Assembly (NCBI RefSeq): GCF_015277775.1
Contig: NZ_CP063849.1
Location: 1,550,001 to 1,614,000 of the forward strand
Source of the DNA: Paludibaculum fermentans
GTDB taxonomy: Bacteria > Acidobacteriota > Terriglobia > Bryobacterales > Bryobacteraceae
Length of the DNA: 64,000 nucleotides
Direction of reading: 5' to 3'
Positions 8,958 to 17,355 of this stretch are shown here, piece by piece. The notes below the pieces were generated by a model. That model had not been told where the DNA came from, searched no databases, and saw only the letters and a program-made list of their open reading frames with translations. The first letter of the stretch is position 1. Each line of letters opens with the position of its first letter. A program made the position numbers and the translations under genes.

Positions 8958-9572
8958 ATGATCCGAATTCTGTCAGTAGACGACCATCCCGTCGTCCGCG
9001 AAGGCATCGCCGCGCTGATCGGGAGGCAAGCGGATATGGAATTGGTCGCGGAAGCTTCGAACGGACGTGAAGCGGTCGAGCAGTTCCGAATACACCGTCC
9101 AGATGTTACGTTGATGGACTTACAAATGCCGGAAATGAGCGGCATTGATGCGTTGAGTGCGATTCGCGGAGAGTTCCCGGAAGCGCGAATCGTCGTATTG
9201 ACAAGCTACGCCGGTGATGTCCAGGTTTCCCGCGCTTTGAAAAGCGGCGCGCGAGGGTACCTGTTAAAGGACATGTTGAGAAAGGAACTACTCGAGACGA
9301 TTCGCGCGGTTCATGCCGGCCATAAGCGAATGTCATCAGAGAGTGCGGCCGAAATTGCAGAGCATGCCACGGACGACGCCTTGACCCCACGGGAAACAGA
9401 CGTGTTGCGGCTGATCTCCGCTGGGAATGCCAATAAGGAGATCGCTAAGCTATTAGGGCTTACCGAGGAAACCGTTAAGCATCACGTGAAAAACATTCTA
9501 CCCAAGCTTGGTGCAAACGATCGGACTCATGCCGTGACAATAGCACTCAGGCGCGGAATCATAGCGTTATAG
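8958..9572 (+). CDS. LuxR/NarL-family response regulator
   Basis: The 204-residue protein has a receiver domain with the acidic pair D8-D9, phospho-acceptor Asp54 (LMDLQMP), the conserved Thr in VVLTSY and Lys in YLLKD. A C-terminal LuxR helix-turn-helix follows (LTPRETDVLRLISAGNANKE, then IAKLLGLTEETVKHHVKNI). It is the cognate partner of the sensor kinase immediately upstream and is probably co-transcribed with it. Its targets are not evident; the nearby DoxX-like gene is one possibility. Confidence 0.92.
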   Translation: MIRILSVDDHPVVREGIAALIGRQADMELVAEASNGREAVEQFRIHRPDVTLMDLQMPEMSGIDALSAIRGEFPEARIVVLTSYAGDVQVSRALKSGARGYLLKDMLRKELLETIRAVHAGHKRMSSESAAEIAEHATDDALTPRETDVLRLISAGNANKEIAKLLGLTEETVKHHVKNILPKLGANDRTHAVTIALRRGIIAL

Positions 9573-9647
9573 GCGATTATATCCCTCGAATGGGGGATGG
9601 CCCGCAGCCATTCCGGGCGTATCGGCCCACGGTGCAGGTTCCATACC

Positions 9648-10079
9648 ATGAGGTTGGGATCTACTCTGCAACGTCTATTTTCGACCTTTCCTAACAGCTG
9701 GCCCGGGTTCGGCCTTTTGCTGCTGAGGCTTGGCGTCGGGATCGCCCTGATCTATCTTGGCATCAGGCCCTTCTTTGTCACGCCCGGAGCACCAAGCATT
9801 GTCGCTCGAGGCACTATCGAGGGAGTCGGCGGCATCTTTCTAGCCGCCGGCCTGTGGACGCCCATTGTGGGGACAGTCATCACTCTTGACGAGCTATGGA
9901 TCGCATTCTCACCTAGTCCTTCAGAGCTGGACAGCCGCTTGATTCACGTCATATTGGCCGTGGTAACCGCTGGCGTGGCGATGCTCGGCCCTGGTGCATG
10001 GTCTATCGACGCTCGCCTTTTCGGTAGAAAGCGCTTCAAGATGGCGAACCGTACTCGGGGTAGGAACTCATCCCTCTAG
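9648..10079 (+). CDS. DoxX-like inner-membrane protein
   Basis: The protein has 143 residues from ATG 9648 (MRLGSTLQRLFSTFPNSWPG), the usual opening of this acidobacterial/proteobacterial DoxX-like group. An upstream in-frame ATG at 9597 is less likely. Four hydrophobic helices are visible, including GFGLLLLRLGVGIALIYLG, GTIEGVGGIFLAAGLWTPIV and a final VILAVVTAGVAMLG. DoxX-type proteins are small quinone- or thiosulfate-related membrane proteins, but the function here is unknown. It lies 75 bp after the response regulator on the same strand and may be regulated by it. Confidence 0.7.
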   Translation: MRLGSTLQRLFSTFPNSWPGFGLLLLRLGVGIALIYLGIRPFFVTPGAPSIVARGTIEGVGGIFLAAGLWTPIVGTVITLDELWIAFSPSPSELDSRLIHVILAVVTAGVAMLGPGAWSIDARLFGRKRFKMANRTRGRNSSL

Positions 10080-10086
10080 AGAGGGA
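10071..10086. terminator. Palindrome overlapping the DoxX-like stop codon
   Basis: TCCCTCTAGAGAGGGA is a perfect 16-bp palindrome that contains the TAG stop of the preceding gene. It has no loop or T-tract, so it could equally be a protein-binding site. A second GAGGGACC copy occurs at about 10102. Confidence 0.3.
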
Positions 10087-10323
10087 CCGGGGCTGCAAAA
10101 CCGAGGGACCCGATCGAGAACGATTGGGGGGTGAACCCGTCCGGGATTGCCGCCAGAATGAATGACAGAAAAACGGTGACCTGGAGATACTGGGAGTTTT
10201 CTTGATCCAGGTCATGTTCCTCGGGATGTCATGACGACAGCGGAAGGGGGAAAGGCGCCCTCTCACTGGCGGTCCATTCCATTATTGATCCAAAGAGGAG
10301 AAGACGATGGCCACTTTAGATTT

Positions 10324-10337
10324 GATCGGTTCCAGTC
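10324..10337 (+). repeat. Left target-site repeat of the IS insertion
   Basis: GATCGGTTCCAGTC is repeated exactly at 11710-11723 on the other side of the IS. The host gene reads in frame only if one copy is removed together with the IS. At 14 bp it is much longer than the 3-5 bp duplication usual for the IS3 family. Confidence 0.8.
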
Positions 10338-10377
10338 TGTTGCGCGCGCGATTTCTTGGACAGTAAATTCACCATAA

Positions 10378-11271
10378 TCATGCGGCATGCTGGAGCGCAA
10401 GGAGGCGCTCGCGAGCCTGTCGCGGAGACTGAAAGCTGAGACGTTCGATCAGCCACTCGCGGTTGTAGCGATCGCGGAACTCGCGCAGTGCGGCCTGCAA
10501 TTCTTCGAGGTCCTGGAAGTGCCGCACCCAGAGAAGCTGCTCTTTGAGAGTGCGGAAGAAACGCTCAATGCAGCCATTGCATTCGGGTTCACGGACAAAG
10601 GCAGGCGAGGAATCCATGCCGAGAAAGCGGAGCTCGTTTTGAAAGTGGTCGCTCATGTATTGCGAGCCGTGGTCGTGGCGGATCTGCAAGCCGGCGGCGG
10701 CTTTGGGGCCGAAGGCGCCGAAGTGCTCACGCACGCCCTGTCGCAATGGTTCCAGTGCCTCAAAGCGGGTGGCGCGCTTGACGGCGTGAATGCCCACGCA
10801 CTCGGCGGTGCAGTGGTCGATGGCGGCGAAGACAGTGACCTGGCCATCGGCGAGGGTAACGGTAGCGGTGGCATCGGTGCCCCACATCTGGTTGGGCTGG
10901 CTGGTCACGATGGAACCGTCATGCAACTTCTCCTCCACCGGCACGAGCTGCCGTTGCGGCGCCAGCAGTTCGTTCTCTCGCGTCAGGCGCAGGACGCGTG
11001 GCTTGGAGGTGCGGACCGCTTGGGCTCGCAGTCTCGCCCAGATCTTGCGATGCCCCTCGCCATGGAAGGGCGAAGCCGCCAGGACGGCGCGGATCTGCTC
11101 CAACAACTCGGCATCTGTGTACTTCGTCTTCGGACCGCGCCGCTGCAAAGCCGCGGGTTGGCGTGCTCTCTGCTGCCTGGCATAGAACGTCGAGCGCGGC
11201 TGGCCCCACACGGTCAGAACACGAGCCCGCCCGTACTTGCGGCCAGTGGAGGGCGACTGGGCTTGGCTCAT
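10378..11271 (-). CDS. IS3-family transposase OrfB (DDE integrase)
   Basis: The protein has 297 residues from ATG 11271; a GTG at 11286 is an in-frame alternative. The ATG overlaps the orfA stop as ATGA and has GGAGG nine bases before it, which suggests translational coupling; an OrfAB frameshift product is also possible as in other IS3 elements. It contains an HTH_21-like region (SPFHGEGHRKIWARLR) and an integrase core with the D-D-E triad in MWGTDATATV, IRHDHGSQYMSDHF and NGCIERFFRTLKE. It catalyses cut-and-copy transposition together with OrfA. Confidence 0.9.
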   Translation of the reverse strand: MSQAQSPSTGRKYGRARVLTVWGQPRSTFYARQQRARQPAALQRRGPKTKYTDAELLEQIRAVLAASPFHGEGHRKIWARLRAQAVRTSKPRVLRLTRENELLAPQRQLVPVEEKLHDGSIVTSQPNQMWGTDATATVTLADGQVTVFAAIDHCTAECVGIHAVKRATRFEALEPLRQGVREHFGAFGPKAAAGLQIRHDHGSQYMSDHFQNELRFLGMDSSPAFVREPECNGCIERFFRTLKEQLLWVRHFQDLEELQAALREFRDRYNREWLIERLSFQSPRQARERLLALQHAA

Positions 11272-11657
11272 CGCTTCGACCTCCACTTCAGAGAAGGGTT
11301 GGCGTTCTCCAGTTGCTGGATGCGCTCGCGTTGCAGTTCGACGGTCATGGCGAGTTCGGCGATGACGGACTTCATGCGCCGGCCCTGCTCATCGACCAGA
11401 TCGTCTTCGCGGATCTTCAGGCCAGCCTCGCCGCTGGCGAGAAACGCGTCCCGCCAATCGGACAGCGTGGCGGCGGTGACCGCGTATTTGCGGCTCAAGC
11501 TCTCCAGATCCTCGCCTCGGAGGAACTCAAGAACGACCGCCATCTTGCGCTTGGCCGACCAGCGGCCCTTGCCTCGGCGGCCGGTCCCGGGGGCCTCGGA
11601 GGTCGCCCTTCGGGCTCCCTCCGAGGCCCCCGGGACCGATTGCTTGTTGCTGGACAT
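11268..11657 (-). CDS. IS3-family transposase OrfA (helix-turn-helix)
   Basis: The protein has 129 residues with a good GGAG ribosome site before ATG 11657. The HTH_Tnp_1-type DNA-binding part is WSAKRKMAVVLEFLRGEDLE followed by SLSRKYAVTAATLSDWRDAF. A leucine-rich C-terminal coiled coil follows (ELAMTVELQRERIQQLENAN), used for OrfA-OrfB contact. The N-terminal 30 residues (SVPGASEGARRATSEAPGTG) are low-complexity because they are encoded by a long perfect inverted repeat, and this region is not part of the usual family fold. It probably arose by insertion of a hairpin element. Confidence 0.85.
   Translation of the reverse strand: MSSNKQSVPGASEGARRATSEAPGTGRRGKGRWSAKRKMAVVLEFLRGEDLESLSRKYAVTAATLSDWRDAFLASGEAGLKIREDDLVDEQGRRMKSVIAELAMTVELQRERIQQLENANPSLKWRSKR
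11582..11638. repeat. Perfect 21-bp inverted repeat (hairpin) within orfA
   Basis: Positions 11582-11602 and 11618-11638 are exact reverse complements. The 15-base loop itself contains GCCCTTCGGGC, so the structure folds into one long GC-rich hairpin. It lies in the first 30 codons of orfA. It may limit OrfA translation or be a nested REP-like element. Confidence 0.85.
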
Positions 11658-11709
11658 GCTGACTCTCCTTTCTTCAAATCAGTGTCCAAGAAAATCGCGG
11701 GGCGGGAGA

Positions 11710-11723
11710 GATCGGTTCCAGTC
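11710..11723 (+). repeat. Right target-site repeat of the IS insertion
   Basis: This is an exact second copy of the 14-bp sequence at 10324-10337 and adjoins the right inverted repeat of the IS. The sigma-54 activator frame continues from base 11711. Confidence 0.8.
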
Positions 11724-12923
11724 CGAGATTTCGGGCATTACTGACAGAAGTCGAGAGGGTTGCACCGGTAGACTCCGCTGTCTTAATCCAGGGTGAAACC
11801 GGCACTGGCAAAGAAGTGATCGCGAAGGCGATTCACGAGGCCAGTCCTCGCCGTAACAACCGTTTTGTTGCCCTTAACTGTGCGGCCATTCCGAGCGCGT
11901 TGTTGGAGAGCGAACTGTTCGGTTACGAGAAAGGCGCATTCACGGGAGCTTGGGCGCCAACGAGGGGAAGATTCCAAGCGGCCGATGGGGGAACGCTCTT
12001 CCTGGACGAGATTGGGGACATGCCCCTGGAGCTTCAGCCTAAACTGCTGCGCGTCCTGCAAGAGCAGGAGTTCGAGCGATTGGGCAGTGCACAGACGGTT
12101 CGGGTGAATGTCCGTGTAGTTGCGGCGACCAACCAGGACCTAGCCGAACTCGTGAGCAAAAAGCTGTTTCGGGCGGACCTATTCTACCGGCTAAATGTGA
12201 TTCCAATCTGCCTTCCCCCGTTACGTGAACGCGCCCAGGACATTCTGGCGCTGACAGAATTCTTTGTAGCGAAGTTCGCGGCGCGTCTCAACAGACCCAT
12301 CGATCTGATTCCCGATGAAGTGGTGGCGGCACTCAAGGCTCATGATTGGCCGGGCAATATCCGGGAGCTGCAAAACGTCATCGAACGCGCGGTACTGTTT
12401 TCGCCTGGCTCCGTGTTGCGTCTGCCTCTAGGCCTGAAGCAGACCGTGAAGCAGCCTTCGGAGAGTGCTGCACGGACGCTTGCCGACGCTGATCGAGAGC
12501 ATATTCTGGAGACGTTGAAGCAAACCGATTGGATGATCGGCGGGCAGGACGGAGCGGCGAACCGGCTCGGATTGGCCCGAACGACGCTGATTTATAAGAT
12601 GCGGAAGCTGGGGATCGAACCCCGCCGATCGGCGCGGGCGCGCGGCGTTGGGACGTTGACCGACCAGCAATGCTATGCTGCCGCGAACTGTTGAACTGGC
12701 GGCGCGCGTGGTCAACCGTCGTTCGCGGCAGGCGGGCACGCGGTTTCGTCGTGACGGCCTCTCTCGAGCTTCGGGTCAAGAGAATTCCGTACCATCAAGG
12801 TGCCGGACTGAAGCTGGTGCTCGGGTTCGGGACCCTCATCGCTGAGTATGAAAGGCTCACGTCAGGCGGTCACAGCTCATGGCTAACTATCGTACTGCGC
12901 GTTCTCCCGTCGCTGGAAAAACG

Positions 12924-12954
12924 AAAAGGCCGCCCCGGTTGGAGGCGGCCTTTT
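12924..12954 (-). terminator. Intrinsic terminator of the Oar-like receptor gene
   Basis: Perfect 11-bp arms AAAAGGCCGCC and GGCGGCCTTTT enclose a 9-base loop. On the minus strand the hairpin lies 50 bp after the receptor stop at 13005 and is followed by CGTTTTTCC. The A/T flanks on both sides could let it also work rightward. The rest of the 12695-13004 gap holds nothing else I can identify. Confidence 0.8.
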
Positions 12955-13004
12955 CTGTTTGCGATGGCGGCGCGCGGGAGGGTTGCGCGGCGCCTGCGTT
13001 CGGA

Positions 13005-16000
13005 CTAGAAGCGGTAGTACATACCGAACTGGACGATACGGGCCGCATTGAGCGTCGAGGCAATGCGACCGAACGTGGTCTGGTTGATGTTGAAGCGGGT
13101 CGTGCTGCTCGTCTCGTTGCCTGCGTAGAACGACGGGTGGTTGGGCAGGTTGTAAACGTCCATGCGGAGGTCCACCGAATGCCGTTCCGCGAAGACGACG
13201 CGCTTGGCGATGGAGGCGTCGAAGTTGAAGAGCCAGGGGCCCGAGAACATGCGGCGCTGCAGGTTGCCGAGCGTGCCGGCGGCCGGGTTGTAGAAGATCT
13301 GCCCGGTGTAGGTGCCAGAACCGTCGCTGTTGACGCCGCGGCCGTCGGAGCCGATGAGCGAGGGCGACACGAAGAACGGGCCATTGCCGTTCATGAACAG
13401 ACCGCCGACCGAGGAATCCAACTGGTCCTTCGTCAGGCCGGCGATGCTGGCCGTGTTGGTGCCGGTGGAACGGGCTCCACGGTTCAGGGTGCCGCGATTC
13501 GAGAAGATGGAGAACGGCGTACCTGACTGGTAAGTCATAATGCCGCTCAGCGACCATCCGCCGAAGATCTGATTCATCATGTGGCTGCCGCTGAAAGTCT
13601 TGCCTGCGCCATAGGGGAGTTCGTAGTAGAAGTTGCCCTTGATGACGTGGGTGATGTCGAACGGCGCGCGGGCGCGCTCCAGCTTGCCATTGTTCTCATC
13701 CAGGTAGGATTCGAATCGGGTCTGGCCGTCACCAGTGGTGTCGCTCATCACCTTAGAGAATGTGTAGTTCCCCTGGACCTGGAGGCCCCGGCTGATGCGG
13801 CGGCGGACATCCACCTGGGCCGCATTGTAAGTGGAATTCGACGCGTTCGCGATCGTGTTCGCACCGAGAGCGTTCGGGTTGCGGAAGAAGCTGAACGGGC
13901 CATTTAACTTATTGGTTTGATAGACCTCGGCCAAAGTTCCGGGTTCACCCTGACGGATGTAGGCGATGACGGTGGAATTGGTCAGCAGCCCCTTGCTGCC
14001 GAGTTGATCGAAGAACGGCAGCGGCTGACTACCAGCAACCGTGGCGTCGTAGCGCGGATCGAATTTACCAGTGGAAGACAGCGCCGCAAAGCCATTTGCC
14101 TGGGCGCGCTTGAAGTCGGCGAGGAAGCCATTCGGACCGATCTGCACCTGATTGTAGTCATAGGCGCGGAAGAGCTTCACGCCATGGTTGCCCAGGTACC
14201 GAGCTTCGATGACCGTGCCTTTGATTTCGTGCTGAATGCCCAAAGTGAACTGCTGAACGTAGGGCGTACGCAGGTTCGGATCGGGCATGCCGATGGCGGC
14301 CGAGGTGCTGAGGGCGTAGTTGTCCACCTGCGTGCGAGGCACTTTGTAGACCGCGACGGGAACGGAAGGCGCGGTGGCAAGAGTGGCCACGACATTGGGG
14401 TTGGTCACCGTGGAGGAGAGGCCAACATTGGTGGTGATGTTGTTGCGGACTGCAGTGATCGTATCGTCGTTGACGTAGCTGATGCTGTAGCCGCCGCGCA
14501 GGACGGTCTTCTGATGGCCAGTGAGGTCATACGCGAAGCCGATGCTGGGCGCGAAGTTATTCAGGTCCTTGTTGTAGTAAGGACGGCCCACGCTGTTGCC
14601 GGCAAAATCGAACGAGGCATTCGGGTTCAGCAGCGTGCCGCGTACGTCGTTATTGATGAGCGTGGGCAGCAGGAAGAGGGAATTCTTCTCGTTCAGGCGA
14701 GCCCAGTATTCGTAACGCAGGCCGAGGTTGAGGGTCAACCGCGGCAGCACCCGCCATTTGTCGCTGACGTAGCCGGCATAGGTGTCGTAGCTCAACTGGC
14801 GCAGGTTGGTGGCGCCATTCACGAAACCGGAGTCGCGACCGGTCACGTTGAAAGTCTGGTCGTAGCGGCTGACAATACCGCCCAGTGAAGTGTAGAGCGA
14901 GTTGGCCGTGTTCAAATCAGAGGAGCGAATGCCGGGGAGCTCGGAGGCCAGGAAGCCCGTGGTATTCCCGGTACTGATGCCCAGCGTGTACTGGGGCAGG
15001 ATGCCAGCATCGTTGAAGGGCGAGGTACGGATGTATTGGGACTGGAAGCCAAAAGCGACTTCGTGCTTACCCTTCAGCCAGGTTGCATTGTCCTGGAGGG
15101 TGTAGGTATTCGTATCGCGGCCCTGTTTGAGGAACGTATTCGAGGGGTTGCTGAAGATCAGACCCGCTACGACGTACTTCGAATAGTCGTTGCTGACATT
15201 GAAGGTGCCCGGTCCGAGATTGAAGCCGCCACGGAGTTCGTTGGTCAGGGTCGGAGTGGCCATCCAACGCCATGCCGCGCTGAGCAGGTGGTTGTGGTTG
15301 TCGTTGAAGACCGGCGGAACCGTGGTGAAGAAATCACCAAGGTCGGGGCGATCCACCTTGTCACTAGTGTAGTTGTAGGTACCAGTGAAGCTGTGTTTCG
15401 CAGACAGGTAGTAGTCACCCTTGTAGATGAAGTGGTTGCGGTCTTCGTTGGAACGCGCATTGAACAGATAGCCGGACGTATTCAGGCCGTCGCCGGCGTC
15501 AACGCTGTTGGCCGTGGGCAATTGGCCTAGCATGCTCTTGATAGCGGGATCAATCTGAATACCGCGCATGCTGAGCAGATTGGCCGTCTTCGTCACGCCG
15601 CCGGTGTCTTTGTATGTAAAGATGCCGTTGCGGGCGTCGCCAAGCAGGGTGGTGCGGAGTGTGGAGGTCTGCTGGCGCAGACGGTAGGCTTCGTAGTTGG
15701 TGTAAAAGAACAGCTTGTCGCGGATGATGCGGCCGCCGATTGAGCCTCCGGGCTGATTGAGGTTCAGGAACGGGACGCCGACACCGGCGCGGTTGTTAAA
15801 CCAGTCATTCGCCGACAGAGCGCTGTTGCGGTTGTACCAGTACAAAGCACCATGCCAATCGTTCGAGCCGGAACGCGTGACGAGCACCATCTGTGCGCCG
15901 CCGCCGCCAATGGTGGTGGAGGCATTCGAGGTCGCGATGGTAATTTCCGCAATTTGGTCAATCGTGGTCTTTGTGGGGATGTAGTCCAACGAGTTGGTAC

Positions 16001-16610
16001 GGATGAAATTGTCCTGGATATTGATACCGTCCAGGGTGACGTTCGCGAACGACGTACGCATACCGTTGACAACGGTCGAGCCACGGCCCGAGCTGACTCC
16101 GGGCTGAGTGAGGAAAAGGGAGCTCACCTGGCGATCGAGAACAGGCAGGTTCTGAACCTGGCTGGAAGTGACCGTAGAGGAGATCTCGCTGTTGGCGGTC
16201 TGCACTCCCTGCACGATGGCGGCAACTTCAACGGTGACCTGCGTGGTTTTTACTTCCAGGGTGAACGGGGGAAGGTTGGTTTCCTGAATCGGATTGACCT
16301 TGACGCCAGTGGCACGCGAGGCCGCGAAACCGCTGGCGGTAACTTCCACTTCATAGGATTCTGGCCGAACCGCGACGAAGGAGAACAGGCCTGCGCTGTT
16401 GGTGGTGGTTTCCATCACAGCGTCCTTGCCGCCGGACAGGAAGACGCGGACCTGGGCGTTGGGCACCGAAGCACCTGTGGAATCAACGACGCTCCCGCTC
16501 AGCCGGCCGGCGACCTGGGCAAGCAAAGCGCCCTGTGTGAACAATGTAACAAAAACTAAAGTTGTAACGAATGTGAATAAGCGGGTAGAGCTTACATGTC
16601 TTCGTGGCAC
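13005..16610 (-). CDS. Oar-like TonB-dependent outer-membrane receptor with carboxypeptidase-regulatory domain
   Basis: The 1201-residue protein has a signal peptide (LFTFVTTLVFVTLFTQGALLA) and an N-terminal CarboxypepD_reg domain at about residues 35-115 (GRLSGSVVDSTGASVPNAQV). A plug-like region follows (LPVLDRQVSSLFLTQPGV, then GSTVVNGMRTSFANVTLDGI), then a long beta-barrel ending in the outer-membrane signature aromatic residue (VQFGMYYRF). Such Oar-like proteins are strongly expanded in Solibacter-type acidobacteria and are thought to take up large substrates. No TonB-system gene is nearby. Two large dyads lie just upstream of the start, and a strong terminator follows the gene, so it forms a single-gene unit. 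Confidence 0.9.
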   Translation of the reverse strand: MPRRHVSSTRLFTFVTTLVFVTLFTQGALLAQVAGRLSGSVVDSTGASVPNAQVRVFLSGGKDAVMETTTNSAGLFSFVAVRPESYEVEVTASGFAASRATGVKVNPIQETNLPPFTLEVKTTQVTVEVAAIVQGVQTANSEISSTVTSSQVQNLPVLDRQVSSLFLTQPGVSSGRGSTVVNGMRTSFANVTLDGINIQDNFIRTNSLDYIPTKTTIDQIAEITIATSNASTTIGGGGAQMVLVTRSGSNDWHGALYWYNRNSALSANDWFNNRAGVGVPFLNLNQPGGSIGGRIIRDKLFFYTNYEAYRLRQQTSTLRTTLLGDARNGIFTYKDTGGVTKTANLLSMRGIQIDPAIKSMLGQLPTANSVDAGDGLNTSGYLFNARSNEDRNHFIYKGDYYLSAKHSFTGTYNYTSDKVDRPDLGDFFTTVPPVFNDNHNHLLSAAWRWMATPTLTNELRGGFNLGPGTFNVSNDYSKYVVAGLIFSNPSNTFLKQGRDTNTYTLQDNATWLKGKHEVAFGFQSQYIRTSPFNDAGILPQYTLGISTGNTTGFLASELPGIRSSDLNTANSLYTSLGGIVSRYDQTFNVTGRDSGFVNGATNLRQLSYDTYAGYVSDKWRVLPRLTLNLGLRYEYWARLNEKNSLFLLPTLINNDVRGTLLNPNASFDFAGNSVGRPYYNKDLNNFAPSIGFAYDLTGHQKTVLRGGYSISYVNDDTITAVRNNITTNVGLSSTVTNPNVVATLATAPSVPVAVYKVPRTQVDNYALSTSAAIGMPDPNLRTPYVQQFTLGIQHEIKGTVIEARYLGNHGVKLFRAYDYNQVQIGPNGFLADFKRAQANGFAALSSTGKFDPRYDATVAGSQPLPFFDQLGSKGLLTNSTVIAYIRQGEPGTLAEVYQTNKLNGPFSFFRNPNALGANTIANASNSTYNAAQVDVRRRISRGLQVQGNYTFSKVMSDTTGDGQTRFESYLDENNGKLERARAPFDITHVIKGNFYYELPYGAGKTFSGSHMMNQIFGGWSLSGIMTYQSGTPFSIFSNRGTLNRGARSTGTNTASIAGLTKDQLDSSVGGLFMNGNGPFFVSPSLIGSDGRGVNSDGSGTYTGQIFYNPAAGTLGNLQRRMFSGPWLFNFDASIAKRVVFAERHSVDLRMDVYNLPNHPSFYAGNETSSTTRFNINQTTFGRIASTLNAARIVQFGMYYRF

Positions 16611-16635
16611 GTTTTGGGACTCCTGAAGAGACAGA

Positions 16636-16686
16636 AGTCAGGACTATCAGTCTTGACTTGTTACCAATCAGTTTAACACTGGTAAC
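16636..16686 (-). promoter_or_regulatory. Tandem dyads in the upstream region of the Oar-like gene
   Basis: Two inverted repeats lie side by side 26-76 bp before the start codon. One is 16636-16658 (AGTCAGGACT and AGTCTTGACT, arms 9/10 complementary, 3-base centre). The other is 16660-16686 (GTTACCA and TGGTAAC, perfect). They could be operators or a structured 5' leader. No promoter consensus was assigned. Confidence 0.5.
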
Positions 16687-17290
16687 CCTTATTGACTACG
16701 GTTAGCGCTGCTTTTCTAAAGCATCCTTAAGCTGCGTAATTCGCTGAAAGCAAGGAGGGCGCCCACCATAGCCCGGCCGGACGTGTCAAGCGATGTGTGG
16801 CCAAAATGACTCAAAGCGCCTGTCAATTGCGATTCGCAAGTGTTGGGTGGATGGCTCCCATGCTGAGCGGCGGTTAGCTTCCCGCGAATCGGAACCAGAG
16901 CGATTCTTGATCGTTAACCCATTGTTATTAGTAGATTTACGTGACGCTTCCAGTTCGAAGGAATACAGTACGCCAGTTGGCGGAATCACGGACGGCCAGA
17001 CCGGCTTCCGCCCTCATCTCTCGACAAGTCCTCAGGCCACCCCGTGCCGCGTTCGAGGCCGCAGCCGGCGCAAACCGTTGCGCAACCTACACCACACAAT
17101 CCACATTCATTGCGGACGCATGTTCGACGTGCAGTGGCCGAAGTTTACATTACCCGGCGAGCGCGCTGAACAAATCAACGGCGCACCCTAATGCTCATTA
17201 CATGATTTGCAGATGCCGACCTAAGGTCTTATCCCTACCTGCAGGCGGCTCGCATCCAGGTGAGATCACTGGCCGCCAACCGAAATCAGC
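16687..17290. other. Intergenic region between the Oar-like gene and padR
   Basis: About 600 bp between divergent genes. Open frames here on the plus strand (for example 16793-17191) have no start signals, family motifs or coding-like composition that I recognise. The region presumably carries the receptor promoter at its left end and nothing else identifiable. Confidence 0.4.
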
Positions 17291-17341
17291 TTGACGGACG
17301 TCGCATGCTTGTTTACTCTAGGCCTTGTGCGAACAAGTATG
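17291..17341 (+). promoter_or_regulatory. padR promoter with overlapping inverted-repeat operator
   Basis: TTGACG (17291-17296), a 17-bp spacer and TACTCT (17314-17319) form a sigma-70-like promoter. An inverted repeat CATGCTTGTT / AACAAGTATG (17304-17313 and 17332-17341, 9 of 10 paired) brackets the -10 and start region, 15 bp before ATG 17356. Autoregulation by PadR is the natural reading. Confidence 0.6.
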
Positions 17342-17355
17342 CCGGGCAGCCACAC

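Larger units (their letters stand above)
10338..11709 (-). mobile_element. IS3-like insertion sequence, about 1372 bp
   Basis: The element carries orfA and orfB on the minus strand, with orfB immediately downstream of orfA. Imperfect terminal inverted repeats are visible: the left end 10338-10362 (TGTTGCGCGCGCGATTTCTT, then GGACA) matches the inverted right end 11683-11709 over CGCGATTT(T)CTTGGACA. Both ORFs are intact and catalytic residues are present, so it may still be active. It splits a sigma-54 activator. No second copy was found in this window. Confidence 0.85.
10307..12694 (+). pseudogene. Sigma-54-dependent transcriptional activator, split by an IS3-like element
   Basis: ATG 10307 follows a strong GAGGAG ribosome site and encodes MATLDLIGSS before the IS begins at 10338. 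After the IS, the frame resumes at 11711. Joining the parts at the 14-bp flanking repeat restores a continuous NtrC-type AAA+ domain with LIGSSPRFRALL, Walker A GETGTGKE, the sigma-54 contact loop GAFTGA, Walker B GTLFLDEIGD and the R-finger region. A C-terminal Fis-type helix-turn-helix follows (ANRLGLARTTLIYKMRKLGI). There is no receiver or GAF domain, so it would be a short, AAA-first activator. A GTG at 11816 could restart translation but would lose Walker A. The gene is very probably inactive now. Confidence 0.9.

Noticed and set aside
10387-11796. A long rightward open frame across the IS element
   Set aside because: It runs antisense to orfA and orfB, which carry clear transposase motifs; it is a GC-rich shadow frame.
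12604-12630. GGGATCGAACCCC resembling a tRNA T-loop
   Set aside because: It is inside the sigma-54 activator frame; no acceptor or anticodon stem can be folded around it.
16793-17191. A 132-codon rightward frame upstream of padR
   Set aside because: No ribosome site, no motif and biased composition; it was taken as non-coding.
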